Shown piece by piece: positions 1 through 12,300 of a stretch of 64,000 nucleotides of DNA (its first letter is position 1; every line of letters starts with the position of its first letter). The position numbers and the translations under genes are program-made. The notes below the pieces were generated by a model, which worked only from the letters and a program-made list of their open reading frames with translations, was not told where the DNA came from and did not search any database. This DNA comes from Phascolomyces articulosus (lineage: Eukaryota > Mucoromycota > Mucoromycetes > Mucorales > Lichtheimiaceae): the NCBI GenBank assembly GCA_025677815.1, contig JAIXMP010000004.1, forward strand, positions 1,612,001 to 1,676,000, in the 5' to 3' direction.

Positions 1-182
1 AAATGTCAGAACTATAATAATCGACCTTTAGAAGGTGTATATTAACTATGTTTTTTTTTTTCATCTTTTACTATGTTTATACGAAAAAAAAAGCCCATAA
101 CCCGGTATGTAGTTGCTAGTGCATAAAATAACACTTGTTATCTTTTGCATAATAATCAGTAGTATTCTTTTATTTAAAATAG

Positions 183-3100
183 GTGGATTGGTATCCATGG
201 GGCGAAGAGGCTTTTACAAAAGCAAAACAAGAAAATAAGCCTATTTTTTTAAGTGTTGGTTATAGTACATGCCAGTATGTAGGAATGATAGAGGGAAGGG
301 GATGGAAAAGAAAGAATAACATGCCAAACTAAATAAAAAAATTATCTAGTTGGTGTCATGTTATGGAGCATGAATCATTCGAAAATGATAAAGTTGCCGA
401 AGTTATGAATAAATTTTATGTTAATATCAAAGGTAATATATTTTTTCTCTATCTTTTATGGATCATGGATGGGAGTATTCAAATGATTTTATTGAATGAT
501 GGTATGTAAATTCATAGTGGATCGGTAAGCAACGATGTTTGACAATTTTGGGAACAAAAAATGAGAGGAAAATTGAACGATTTATTACAAAATTATCACA
601 GGGAAGAAAATCCAGGCGTAGATAAATTTTACATGACCTTTATACAGTTGACATCTGGAGGTGGTGGATGGCCCATGTCTGTGTTTTTAACGCCAGATTT
701 ACAACCTTTCTTTGGAGGAACTTATTTTCCACCAGACGACCGCTACGGAAGACCTGGGTTCAAGAGTTTGTTAACGCGGATTGCTCAGATTTGGATGGCA
801 TCCCCTGATAAGTTGATTAATAGTGGTAAATCCACTGTAGCTCAATTGAAAGCATACTCAGAGGTATATATCAATAGATAGAGAAGATGAATACAAGAGA
901 TAGAGAATCCCATGCATATGTATATATATAGGCAAAACCTGAAGGCGATTCATCCAAAGCCACTGATCCATGGTCTCTTGCAGAAACAACCTATGAACAT
1001 TTTGCTTCTTCATTTGATACTCAATATGGAGGGTTTGGTAAAGCTCCAAAATTTCCAACACCTGTTCAACTGATGTTTTTATTGGATTATTATGGATATC
1101 ACTATAAAAAAGAACAAGGTGAAAAGGCATTGGATATGGTTCTCTATACATTAGATGTAAGATATCTCAATTTTCCACAGAATAAAACGGCAGGGTTAAT
1201 ATTTTTAATTGACATACCATATTTTTTATTTCACAGAAAATCCATCGTGGTGGTATCCATGGTAAGGACAACACTTTTATTTGATGAGGATCTGGAAGGA
1301 AAGTTGAATTAATATGTTTATTTGTATTTCTGAAACGATAGATCATATTGGAAGTGGATTTCACAGATATAGCACCGATCAAAAATGGCATGTTCCACAT
1401 TTTGAAAAGATGTTATATGATCAAGCACAGTTAATTTCTATCTATTCAAGAGCCTATCAGATAACAAAGAATGAATCTTATGCCAATGTCGCAAGAGATA
1501 TTGTTCAATACGTTGCTCGAGATCTTCAACACAAGGAAGGTGCTTTTTATGCCGCTGAGGATGCTGATTCATTGCCTAATGATCAAGCGACTAAAAAACT
1601 TGGTAAACATAAGAATCTATTGAGATTGGATAGGATGATGTGCAAGTACTGGATGATACTAAAAAGTTTATTTATAATATATTATAGAGGGTGCATTTTG
1701 TGTCTGGGAAGCACAAGAAATAATCGACATACTTGGTGATCAATATGCTGCGGTTATATCTTACTTTTATGGTATTGAAAGTCAAGGCAATGTAGATCCA
1801 GCCCAAGATCCGCATGGTGAACTTGAGGGCAAGGTATTATTATTATTTTGTGAGGTGACGAAATATGTAATCAAGAGGAACCAAAGATTTATGGCTGTTT
1901 TTTTTATATACTTGAATATAGAATGTTTTGATGCAAATGCATTCTGAACAAGAAACAATTGACAAGTTTGGTCTGACGAAGGATCAATTCAATGATATCT
2001 TGAAGCAGTCAAATGAGAAGTTGTGGCAGCATCGTCTTCACCAACGGCCTAAACCCCATCGAGATGATAAGGTATTTGCATACCCATAACAACAGTATTG
2101 AGAGAACGAAAAGCCATTTAGTAACAGTATATTTTTATATATAGATCCTGACAAGTTGGAACGGTTTAATGATATCAGGGTTATCACAAGCAGGACGTAT
2201 CATTAATGAACCAGAATTTATTAGTTTGGCGAAACGTACTGCCACGTTTATTCGTGCCAATATGTATAATACAGAAACAGGCGTGCTGATTCGAAGTTTT
2301 AGAGAAGGGCCATCAACGATTGAAGGATTTTTGGATGATTACAGGTAAGTAAAGCCAAAATTAGTTTGTACTAGATAGAATTGGCAAATAACAAGTATGG
2401 TGAAGAAGGATAATTATTTATTCATACAATATATTAGCTACTTGATCCAAGGATTAATAGATCTATATGAAGCAACATTTGATGATCAATGGATTCAATG
2501 GGCCTATTCTTTACAAGAAAAACAAAATGAACAATTTTATGATAAAGATGGAGGGGGATACTTTAATGTGAATAGTGAAGATAAATCTATCCTTGTACGA
2601 ATGAAAGAAGGTATACTGATGAAAGAAGGATTGATCTATTTTTTCCAGAATTGTTTATCTCAAACTGACTTACTATTTTTTTTATCTTTACAACATATAG
2701 AACAAGATGGCGCAGAACCTTCAGGGTAAGTACAATGATGATGACATAAAATTGGAAATTATATTGTCTTCCTAATTTTTTTTTTTTAAAAAAAAAAACC
2801 ATGACTATTATCTCCTTTAGCAATGCTATCTCGGTACGCAACCTTATTCGATTAAGCACCTTATTACAAAAGGAAACATCCGCCTATACAAAGATTTCAC
2901 AGGACACAATCGAATCATTTTATACGGAATTAAACAAATTCCCATTTGCTATGCCAGCATTTATGTCTTCCTTCTTACTTTTTGCCAAGGGAATCAAAGA
3001 GGTAAGGAATACATCACCTCATGTTTGATATCACATTCTTGGTTCCATTTTTTATGTCAGTATAAGGAAATTTAATGATAAAGGTGTTATGACTCTTGTT

Positions 3101-3403
3101 ATATAGGTTGTTGTTATTGGATCGGATAGTTATAAAGCGAATGAGTTTGTCCGAATTGTTTACCAAGATTATACTCCTCATTTGCTATTGGTTCGTCTTG
3201 ATGCCACACAAGGACAAAAAGATAAGAATAACAACAACTTTCTATGTGAACAAAATAGTGTGTTTCAAGACCTTATAATGAAGGAATCAACAGCAGCAGA
3301 AGCGTATATTTGCGAGAATTTTGCTTGTGGATTACCGATAACCAATGTTGAAGAATTAAAATCAAACATTATTGTTTCAAATAATATTCATAGTAACGAA
3401 TAA
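183..3403 (+). CDS. SPATA20/YyaL-family thioredoxin-fold protein (5' partial)
   Basis: Family: N-terminal thioredoxin-like domain (DUF255) followed by an (alpha/alpha)6-barrel region, as in mammalian SPATA20 and bacterial YyaL; the biochemical role is not settled. The sequence starts mid-protein at [11 protein letters not shown], so the first exon, which should carry a YLLQHxxNP-like segment, is upstream of the window. Exons (phase-checked): 183-274, 350-432, 518-524, 602-863, 932-1156, 1237-1261, 1342-1602, 1688-1833, 1922-2071, 2145-2344, 2438-2610, 2701-2725, 2821-3001, 3107-3403. The 274/350 junction rebuilds the [12 protein letters not shown] motif. Later landmarks are [49 protein letters not shown] and [12 protein letters not shown]. 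Three exons are tiny: 7, 25 and 25 bases. No frame break is seen. Family identity is confident; single splice sites are inferred. Confidence 0.88.
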
Positions 3404-4521
3404 GAATAAAGTATATTAGGATTAGCTACCGTAGTTATGGATAAAAATCGTTAAATACCGACTCTATTATGTATATTTGTCTTTGGTAAAGAAGAGAAAG
3501 AGAGAAAGCGAGGGAAAAAGTTGCGATAACACTTGATTTCTTCCTTATACATCATTTTGTAAGCAATCGTGATAGGAGGTGGGGAAAGAGTGGATGAGTA
3601 TTCCGAGTTTGGTATAGTGAATTATTAGAGCGCGGGACTAGTATTCGTGCTACTTCGAATCTTTTAGTTATCGGAGTGGATCACCAAAAAGAAAATGATG
3701 ATGATGATTAAAGAAGTGTAAAAATGTTGAATATTTCTTTATACTGACAATGCTACTCCTAATAATGCAATGATTTTAAACCTTGTTAATCATTCAAACG
3801 TGAGACAGTCGTACAATTCAAATCAATTTGGGAAATCCGTTTGTTTGGTTATTATTTTACCATACTGGTTTGATGAATTATTATTGTTACACTATACCGT
3901 TTTTCTTTTTTATCAAAGTGACTTTTTTGCCATTTACAGCCTTATTTTTTTATTATCGTTTTTGTCCCACGTACAAAAAACGGCTTGTTTTCTTTATACG
4001 ATCAACGGTCTTTCTAATATGTTATATAGATATACTATTCCTTATGAGAGATATATTGAATAAGCAACTTGATCCGTGTGTACATTACATTTCATTGGAG
4101 CGTGTGAAGTTTGAATAGTAATAAAGAAAAAAATACTACTGAGTTGAATGATGGTAAATGGACTGATGTTATTAAAAAGTGATTCGCATTGTAGTAATTA
4201 GCAGAATTAAGCACAGAATTTTTTTTTTAGTTCTGATGTGATTTCTTAATAAACAATGATAAAATAACAGAAAATATGAAAAAAGAGAACCCCACTCTGG
4301 ACCTTTTTCTGATTTCATGCAATGGAAATGTCAAATTTCACGAGCTGAAAATAAATGACTTATAACCTGTGTAACAATTTTTATCACACGTAGTATTTAT
4401 AACGCTCAAACTGCCCGACTAGTCTCGTTTGCTTATCTTTGATCGTACATTTGTGTAGCCCTTTAATCTCATTCTTCAGATAATATACATTATACATTCA
4501 AAAAGAACCTTGTTTTTATTA
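3404..4521. other. Intergenic region without a supported gene
   Basis: This stretch lies between the SPATA20-like gene and the first permease. Open frames at 3770-4118 are low-complexity and hydrophobic and match no family I recognise. The one structured item is the tRNA-like segment at 3602-3676, listed separately. The rest is AT-rich. Confidence 0.6.
3602..3676 (+). pseudogene. Degenerate tRNA-like sequence
   Basis: A 75-base stretch of tRNA length. The ends TCCGA (3602-3606) and TCGGA (3671-3675) pair, followed by a G as possible discriminator. GGTATAGTGA resembles an A box and CTTCGAATC resembles a B box. A central stem of about six pairs with one mismatch surrounds a 7-base loop (CTAGTAT). 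The lower acceptor stem and the T stem do not pair well, so if this is tRNA-derived it is decayed. It could also be chance. Confidence 0.25.
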
Positions 4522-4527
4522 TATAAA
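4522..4527 (+). promoter_or_regulatory. Candidate TATA box of the first permease gene
   Basis: TATAAA lies about 125 bases before the ATG at 4651, followed by a pyrimidine-rich leader (4550-4640). Position and context fit a fungal core promoter. No transcript data are available. Confidence 0.4.
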
Positions 4528-4650
4528 TACCCACGATTCAGACAAGGGTTTTTATCTTTTTTTTTTTATCACTACTTATACAAGTAAAATATATAATCTA
4601 ATAAGCTTTTTTTCTCACTTTCTCTTATCATTGATCTTTTATCTACAAAT

Positions 4651-7214
4651 ATGAGTGAAAAAGAAGAAGTGCAGGTAATAAAAAACTATATATTTTCTAA
4701 TATGTAGTGTATTTCAAATATAAACTAAAAAAAAAACTGTGATTTTAGGGTACTTCCATTATTACCAGCGAAGGAAAATTATCAGAGGTAGAAACTGGAT
4801 CATCAACTACTATTGATCATGATGCAAAACGACTTGAAGAACTAGGATACAAACAAGAATTTACTCGAGAAATCAGTCTATTCGTGCAGACTGGTTTTGC
4901 ATTTTCCACGATGGCTGTGTTACCTAATTGGTTACTTGGATTCGCAGCGACTATGAGTGCAGGTGGACCCATGTCCTTATTTTGGGGCTATGTAAGTTAT
5001 CATTTCTCTAAGTACTAGGTCATGTTGAATAAGATGAATGATAATAATACCGGATATATTTGAACTCTTGTAGATTGTTGTTGCACCATTTGTTTCTTGC
5101 ATAGCACTTTCAATGGCTGAAGTATTCTCAGGTATTATATATTTTTTATATTATTGATTTCGATGCATGCAAATATAATTGAAGGATTATATTATGTTAG
5201 TAAAGAACAATGTCATACTAATGAATGATCCTTTTCATATGCTTAGCTTATCCCGTAAATGGTGGTGTATATTCGTGGTGTTATCTTCTTAGTAGCAAGG
5301 AATGGGGTCCATGTAAGTCACCAAAAGTTTATGATTATATCAAAAAAGGGTAGGATCATTTAACACGGGTCTATTATATTAATTGCATATAAAATGAATT
5401 ATATATAGTAATGTCTTGGATTTGTGGATATGTATTTATGGGAGGATTGTTATCCGTGTGCATGACATTGGCTTATAGTATGGGTGAATATACAATTGCT
5501 ATTTCAAATATTCTTAACGAACATCAGGTGTCGAACTCAGGTGCCAATGTTGGATTATACATTGCCTACATGTTGATCGGTGTTGCTTATTGTTATCTTG
5601 GTCTTAAATGGAGTGCCTACTTGAACAAATTCATGAGTATGTTGCCACTATATAAATATTGCATAAAAAGTAAAAAAAAAAAAAAAAAATGCATACCATA
5701 CTGACCAATATGTTTTATACTCATTTATAGTTTACTGGGTAGCTGCAGGAACAATTATTGTTGTCATTGCAATGCCTGTCATGTCACCAACTCATCCCTC
5801 TGCCGAATGGGTTAGTATTTATCTTTGAATGATCATCTGGTCAGTGAGAAAAGCTTTATCTTTATTTAATAACAAACACTAATTTTGTTGGAAAATATTT
5901 CCTTTTATCAACCATTATCAGGTCTTCACTGAATTCCAGAATTCTACGGGTTATAAAAATTCCGGGCTTGCCTTTTTCTTAGGTCTTCTTCAGGTAACTT
6001 TATAAATTTATAATGAAGAAAAATTCCTACAAAGTGATAATACTAATGACTTGTCGTTACTCATTATTATTACATAGGCTGGTTGGACTTTGGTAAGGAA
6101 TTGAAAAAAGGGATAAAAATATAGAAATGGTGTTATTATTAAACATACAATGGAAACTTGATATAATGTTAGATTGGTTACGAAAACGGTGCTCAAATTG
6201 CTGAAGGAACCAAAAATGCTGATACGACTGGTCCTCGAGGTATCATCATTGCTGTTGTGTTTGCTATCGCTCAAGGCATTGTACTTTGCGTTGCTACATT
6301 ATTCTCGATCCAAGATGTTGAAGAACTTCAAAATTCAAGTTTCCCACTCTCTACTTTGTTTATTCGTGCTACAAACCCTCAATTGGCTGTATTCATTTTG
6401 GTTGTACTGACTGTTGCCCAGTTTGGATCACTTTGCAATTCTTTACTTGCTAATGCCCAATTGATTTGGTCCATGAGTCGTGATGAGTAAGTTTTTGAAG
6501 GGAGAGGGGGATATAAGACATTCTAATAGTATTTCTGGTTTACTAATTCAATATATAACGTATTTGATAGATGTCTTCCATTTCACAAATTCTGGTATAA
6601 GCTTTCTGGTAAGCACCAAGTACCTTTACGTATTTTGTTATTAGAAGCTGTCATCTGTATTCTCGTTATTCTTCCGGTAAGATATATCATTTAATTAAAT
6701 ATTGGAAAACTAGGTATCATCAGCTATATTCATCTTATTAACATATAACCTACCATGAATATAACCTTTATAGTTACTTGGAAGTGAAGTGTAAGTTAAA
6801 AAAATACTAATATGTTATTCTTTGTTCTATTTTTAAACATAATTAAATTTATCTTTTTTTTTTAAAAAAAAAAATAGATATTGGTCTGCTATTATGTCAA
6901 CAGCCGTCATCTGTGTTAATGTTGCTTACGGTTTACCTTACTTATGTCGCCTAATCTGGAAACGCAATGAAATTCACAAGGGACCTTTCAACTTAGGTCG
7001 ATACAGTATCATTGTGAATGGCATTGCAGTTGCATGGATTGCTTTCTTTGGTGTTATTCTTTGTATCCCAGCTGTAAGTCCTGTAGATCCTGTCACAATG
7101 AACTGGGCAAGTCTTATGATTGGTGCTATTTTAATCTTCTCTTTGGTGTTTTGGTTTGTCAGTGGGCGTAAAAATTACAAAGGTCCTATGCAAACAATTG
7201 GTGATACCAAGTAA
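4651..7214 (+). CDS. APC-family amino acid/GABA-type permease
   Basis: Proton-coupled importer of amino acids or related amines, of the fungal UGA4/choline-permease-like branch of the APC superfamily, in the plasma or vacuolar membrane; the substrate cannot be read from sequence. The spliced product is 519 residues with about 12 hydrophobic segments. Exons: 4651-4674, 4749-4991, 5074-5131, 5247-5312, 5409-5636, 5731-5810, 5922-5993, 6078-6092, 6173-6486, 6571-6676, 6774-6790, 6878-7214. Total coding length is a multiple of three. Landmarks: RLEELGYKQEFTREISLFVQ before TM1, the AYPVNGGVYSW segment, AEGTKNADTTGPRGI in the conserved loop, and NLGRYSIIVNGIAVAWI near the C-terminus. Two exons are only 15 and 17 bases. 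The permease at 18999 is a paralogue. An AATAAA at 7340 may direct 3' processing. Confidence 0.88.
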
Positions 7215-7723
7215 TTGATGTAGATTTCTTTTAAAAATATAATTTTTTAGCTCTATAGTAGTTTATATAAATATACCACACACTTCCTATATTTTTTTTT
7301 GTATATTGAATATATTATGTAATTTTATTTAGTAATATAAATAAAGATGTAAATTTTCACACTATATAATGGTTCAAGTGTTTTACTTTTATTTTTGAAG
7401 TATTTGTATGAATAGAACGTTTGATATCTATGTTAAACATAAAACATTATTGGGAGATAAAGAATTGAAAATGTGCTTGATTGTACAAAACCTGCCTCCC
7501 CTTGATTTTTATATTGCTTTATAACTCTTTTATGCACCTCCATGCAATTGTTCGATCATTGTCGTACTTTATTTTATATAAGATCTCATCTGATTCAACT
7601 ATTTTATACAGAACATACGTACTTTGACATACTGTGTTTATGTTTATATACTTATAATAGTAATGGTTTTTGTAAACAACCGTAAAGCACCTTTTTATTT
7701 ATTTTGATCATCACCACAACCAC
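7215..7723. other. Intergenic, no gene seen
   Basis: AT-rich 3' flank of the permease with a poly(A)-signal-like AATAAA near 7340. No open frame of interest and no repeat was recognised. Confidence 0.6.
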
Positions 7724-8481
7724 GTGAACAGAATCAGAATGAGGAACGTGATTAATGACTCTTACGTTCCTGTACCTGTTCCTGTCCGTGCAAGCTGTGG
7801 TCAAGAAGGTCATTCGCGCAGTACTCACAGTTCTTGCCCCAACAATCCTTCAAATATCAACAATGATATTAGTAATGGTAATGCTAATGAAGAACCTAAT
7901 CTCGAAGCAACTCCTTCTGTTTGTGTTTGTGCAAGCTGTGGTCAAGAAGGTCATTTACGTAATGCTCATAGATCATGCCCCAATTATCGTTCCCGTCCCA
8001 ATAACGTCCAACAACAAAATGTAAGCTCAATATTTTAGTTTGATTTCTTATTGGGAATTTATCTATACATTGTTATTTGAGTTTGAGTATTGATTAATGT
8101 TGTAAATATTATTGTGGTTCCGCTTCATAACATCGCAATGATGTCCTTTTTAACCAATACCTTTCTTGAAAATAATTTTTATTAGTGGGTTGACAACGAA
8201 ATGTCTTTCCATACCGATATTGTCCTACATGTCCACGAGAAGGTCGTAATCAAGGCCGATTAATCGATCGAGATTTGAATGCAACAAACAATATTGGTAC
8301 TATCTTTATGGCATATGTCAACTCCAATGAGAGTCTTAACTCTCGACCTGTCCATCTCCGTCGTGCACAAAAACTACAAGGAATAAATGATCAGTTACAT
8401 GAACAGGAATTGGAAAGCGATGATGAATTTAAAAGTGATGAAGGTTTTTTTAAAAAAACCTTCCCAGTAAAGATGTGCTGA
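7724..8481 (+). pseudogene. Remnant of a Fanzor/TnpB-like nuclease gene
   Basis: Two parts are visible. At 7724-8038 the frame has two near-identical zinc-knuckle-like motifs, each of the form ASCGQEGHxRxxHxSCPN, 40-odd residues apart. At about 8200-8481 another frame reads YCPTCPREGR, GRLIDRDLNATNNI, then SRPVHLRRAQK. A C-x2-C ribbon half followed by DRDxNAxxNI is the RuvC-III signature of the IS605 OrfB/TnpB superfamily, and the SRPVHLRR tail is, as I recall it, typical of eukaryotic Fanzor proteins in Mucoromycota. Stops and a frame change lie between the parts, and the WED and RuvC-I/II regions expected in a full-length nuclease are absent. The likely reading is an internally deleted, inactive copy. 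TnpB-superfamily identity is moderately sure; assignment to Fanzor1 is inference. Confidence 0.55.
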
Positions 8482-9319
8482 CCTCCATTGTATAACTCTA
8501 TTTTTAGATAATATAATTATATAACATACCCTGCCTCATTTTATATCAATCCTGTAATTATTGGTGATAAATAAAGAACAATTTTTTTATGATTGATTTA
8601 CACACTACGTACCACAACTCATCTCCTTACATAAAACCACACCATCCTTGAAAGGGTTGTTGGATCATTGTATTGTGATGTTTGATAAACTTATTAATGA
8701 TAGATAAAGGCGAAAGATGAAAAAATTAGTAATGGTTATTGTAATGAGCATTCTAACATTGCAATTAATGTTGAAAATAATAAAAACCAAAAGTTTGAAT
8801 GATTACCTTGGACACCGGCTTTTCATAATCTTTGGCCATAAATTAACATATCGAATTTTCCATAATGAAAATAAACTGGTCGCACTACGAGCATTGAAAG
8901 TCAAAGACCAAATAGCCGCATCTTTGATTTTCTATAGACTTTAATACCATTCTTTTGTATAATCGTATTCCTGTTGCCTATGATTAAATCGCTGGTGTGA
9001 CACTGAACTGAAAATTCTCATTAAGATGTGAGTGTTATACATTTAATTTTGACTTTGATAAATATGAATATTAAAAAAAAATAAAGAAAATGATAATACT
9101 TTTTTTTTCTCGATTATTCTATGATATCTACACACAATTGTCTTTTTCTCTTTGTTTGTTGGCGAAAGGGACAAAAATTCATGCAGATTTTCAGGTCATG
9201 ATAGTAAGCCGAAAAAAAATCCTACTGGTTGAAAAACAGTTAAAGCGGAGAGTCCTCATTACAAGTTTTTTTTTTTTTTTTTCGCAGCACTTTTTCCTCT
9301 GTAATATTTTTTTTTCTAA
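8482..9319. other. Spacer after the Fanzor-like remnant; no gene supported
   Basis: Contains short open frames (8717-8944, 9090-9380) with no recognised domain. The first may be further debris of the neighbouring element. Poly-T tracts near 9265-9320 precede the kinase start. Confidence 0.5.
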
Positions 9320-12300
9320 ATGTCATTGTCATCCAATGGGACATCCAATGGGTCAAAAAAGCCAGCGCCAGAACTTATAGGTTTACTTCGTGGTATAGAT
9401 AACTGCGTTGGTAAGAATATTTGATAAATGTATATTTTTTAAAAGAATAATGAAATCAAATCCATGGATTGCCTCATATTTATTCTTACCGCGTTTTTTT
9501 TAATTCAATAAAGAAGGCATACCTATTCTAAAAAATGAACGTTTAACCATTGGTCGATATAAAAAATGGTATGTATTGATTTTATCATAATTCTGAAGGA
9601 TTAGGTAGAAGGAGAACAAATCAATTTAATTTAACACAAAGGGGGTTTTTTTAGTGATCTCAGGATCGATTTATCCATTATTACAGAAGTACACGCGATC
9701 GTACATACTGTAAGATTAAAGGTCTTTTTTTTTAAAAAAATGCACAATGGGAGAAGAAAAGAATAGAAAGGATAATAGTGTGGTTTCTTATTGCTTTAGG
9801 TAACTGTCAATACCAGTACGGATTTTCAAATCGTGTTACCTATTATCACAGTAAGTTGGAGGCAAGGCGACAACATACATAATCATATATGTTAATATTA
9901 TTTTTTTTAGGATGTCAGCCAAAATGGAACATATTGTATGTAGTTTGCATAAAAATCAGGAATGAAATAGAATGAAAAAGGAGAAGGATGTGGAGAACAA
10001 AGGGTATATTAACAATAATCACACAAAATCATAGTAAATAAGCGGTTGATAGGACGTAAGCATTCAGCCATGTTATTTTCTGGTTGCGTAGTACAACTTG
10101 TTCATGAAGATATACGTGAGTCATTACTATGAATTCTACGATTATTGTTATTGTTATTTGGAGTTATAAAAAAGAACGTTACTAATTGATAATTAAAATC
10201 AATGTAGAGTTTTATTATATCTCAGCAAAAGACCTCTTTCCTCCTGTACCAGGTCATTTAATAGTTAAAAATATATTAATTTGCCCTGAGCGGCTCCAGG
10301 TATGTATTATATCTATTCGTCATGCAGAACATAAGATAATAAACGAATACTTTAGAAAACCGAAATAAAATAAAAACAGAGAAAGAGACGGGGCTTTTTT
10401 TTTTCTTAGGATGTAACCTGACATTTTTTCCTTTAATTAGAAACGCAAAGCTATCAAGGATAAAACTTGGGTATATGATATGGACTGGGATGTAATACGA
10501 CTTACAAAAATTATTGGTTCAGGGCAAACAAGTGTTGTATATCCAGCAATACCTTTTGGCATTCCTAAAGGTCTTCGAAACTTTCAACTAGCATGTAAAG
10601 TAATCGAGTGTTGTGCCGATGAGAATGCAGAAAAATTAAATAGGCTTGGCCGTGGAGATAGCCGAACACGTAAAGAACGATTTGATTTAGAAGTAGAAAT
10701 CTTAAAAGCTTGTCGAAATGTAAGTGTGATAAAGTGACCCGGGGAAAATGAATATTAGCTTTTTTTTTGTATGTGTAAGTGAATGTTTGGGAAACACTAT
10801 GTAAATACTTATTTTTACTGAATAACAAATACATAGCCGTTTATTCCACACTTTGTAGGTCAATATGTGGTGGATATCACTTATCGTGGAAGCGACTATA
10901 AATTATTACATTTATTTACACCAATGTATGTTGAAGATCGAATTTTGAACTATGTTTATATATAGACGCTTTGTCTTAGATATTAACAACGTATTTCGAT
11001 ATTTTTTATTCATCAGGGCGTTCGGTGGAACACTTAAAAGAGTAATTGAAAGAGCAAGGGAGAGCAGAAAGGTGTTGGAAAGTGGTATGATAGGATGGGT
11101 ATTTTATCAACTATTAGATGGAGTGCAAGTAAGTTTATGATCATTATTCATTTATGAATGGGATAAGAAAGAAATATATACCACGTATCTATATTTCTGG
11201 CATACTAAGAATCAGTACGAGTTAGCATTTACATTCATTATTCCAAAAAAATGGTCAAAACAAACTGTATATCAATGGAGGTAATATATAATAATAATTA
11301 TAATCAATGGCCAAGGTCATATTCAATGTGAAGAAAATGAAAAAAAAACCCCCCAGATAAACTAATTGTTGCATTGGCATAGATATAAAGGTAAAGAACA
11401 AGAAAAGAAAAAGACACGAAATAAGGGCTTGAAAGGGATCAAGGTGGATTTCTTTTCCTTGAGCGACGTTTAGAAAAAGCTAAAAAATAAAGATGCAAAA
11501 TCTTCATCTGTTGTTTTTTAGCCGGAAAACATTCTTATTATGGAAGACAACAAACGACCACATGTTGTGATTACGGATTTTGGCCATGCTGTTGGTATAC
11601 CTGTGGAAAGTGTACTTGATAAAGATCAAGAGATACCGCCCAAATTTACCAGTTGTCAAGGGACAATAGCGTAAGTAAAGAAAAAGAAATGAAATGCTTT
11701 TTTTTTTCTTCAATAATTACATGAAGAAACAACGTTTTAAATTGGTTTTATTTAGATATTTTTCTCCAGAAAGATTAGATGATAAACATTGTTGGACTAT
11801 TGAAGATCATTTATATGTGGATATCTGGCCATTAGGTGTTATCCTCTATGAAATGGTAGCGCTGGAACATCCTTTCGTTCCTCCAGCGGAAAATAATAGT
11901 GATGGCAGTCATGAGAATGGCTTCAATGAGAACGAATCTATCAAACAGAATATAAGAAACGTAAACCTTAGATTCGATCAAAAATGCTGGCATGATAATG
12001 AAAAGAGAAAAGGTAAAATATACTAGGGTATTATGGATGTATTCCATGACAGAAAGTTCAAAAACAAAGACAGTTAACAAATTTTTCTTTTTTTTTTTAA
12101 AAAAAAAAAAGCTATGGACATTATTCGCAAGATATTAAGAAAAAAACCGCAGAAGGAAAAACTGGAGATGACGATGAAAGACAAACGACCGACCATACGT
12201 CAACTTATGCAACATCCCTTTGTAGTACCACCTCATGACAGCACCAATCACAAAAGGCTACAACAAGCATGGTTGCAATATGATCGAGATGAATTATTAT

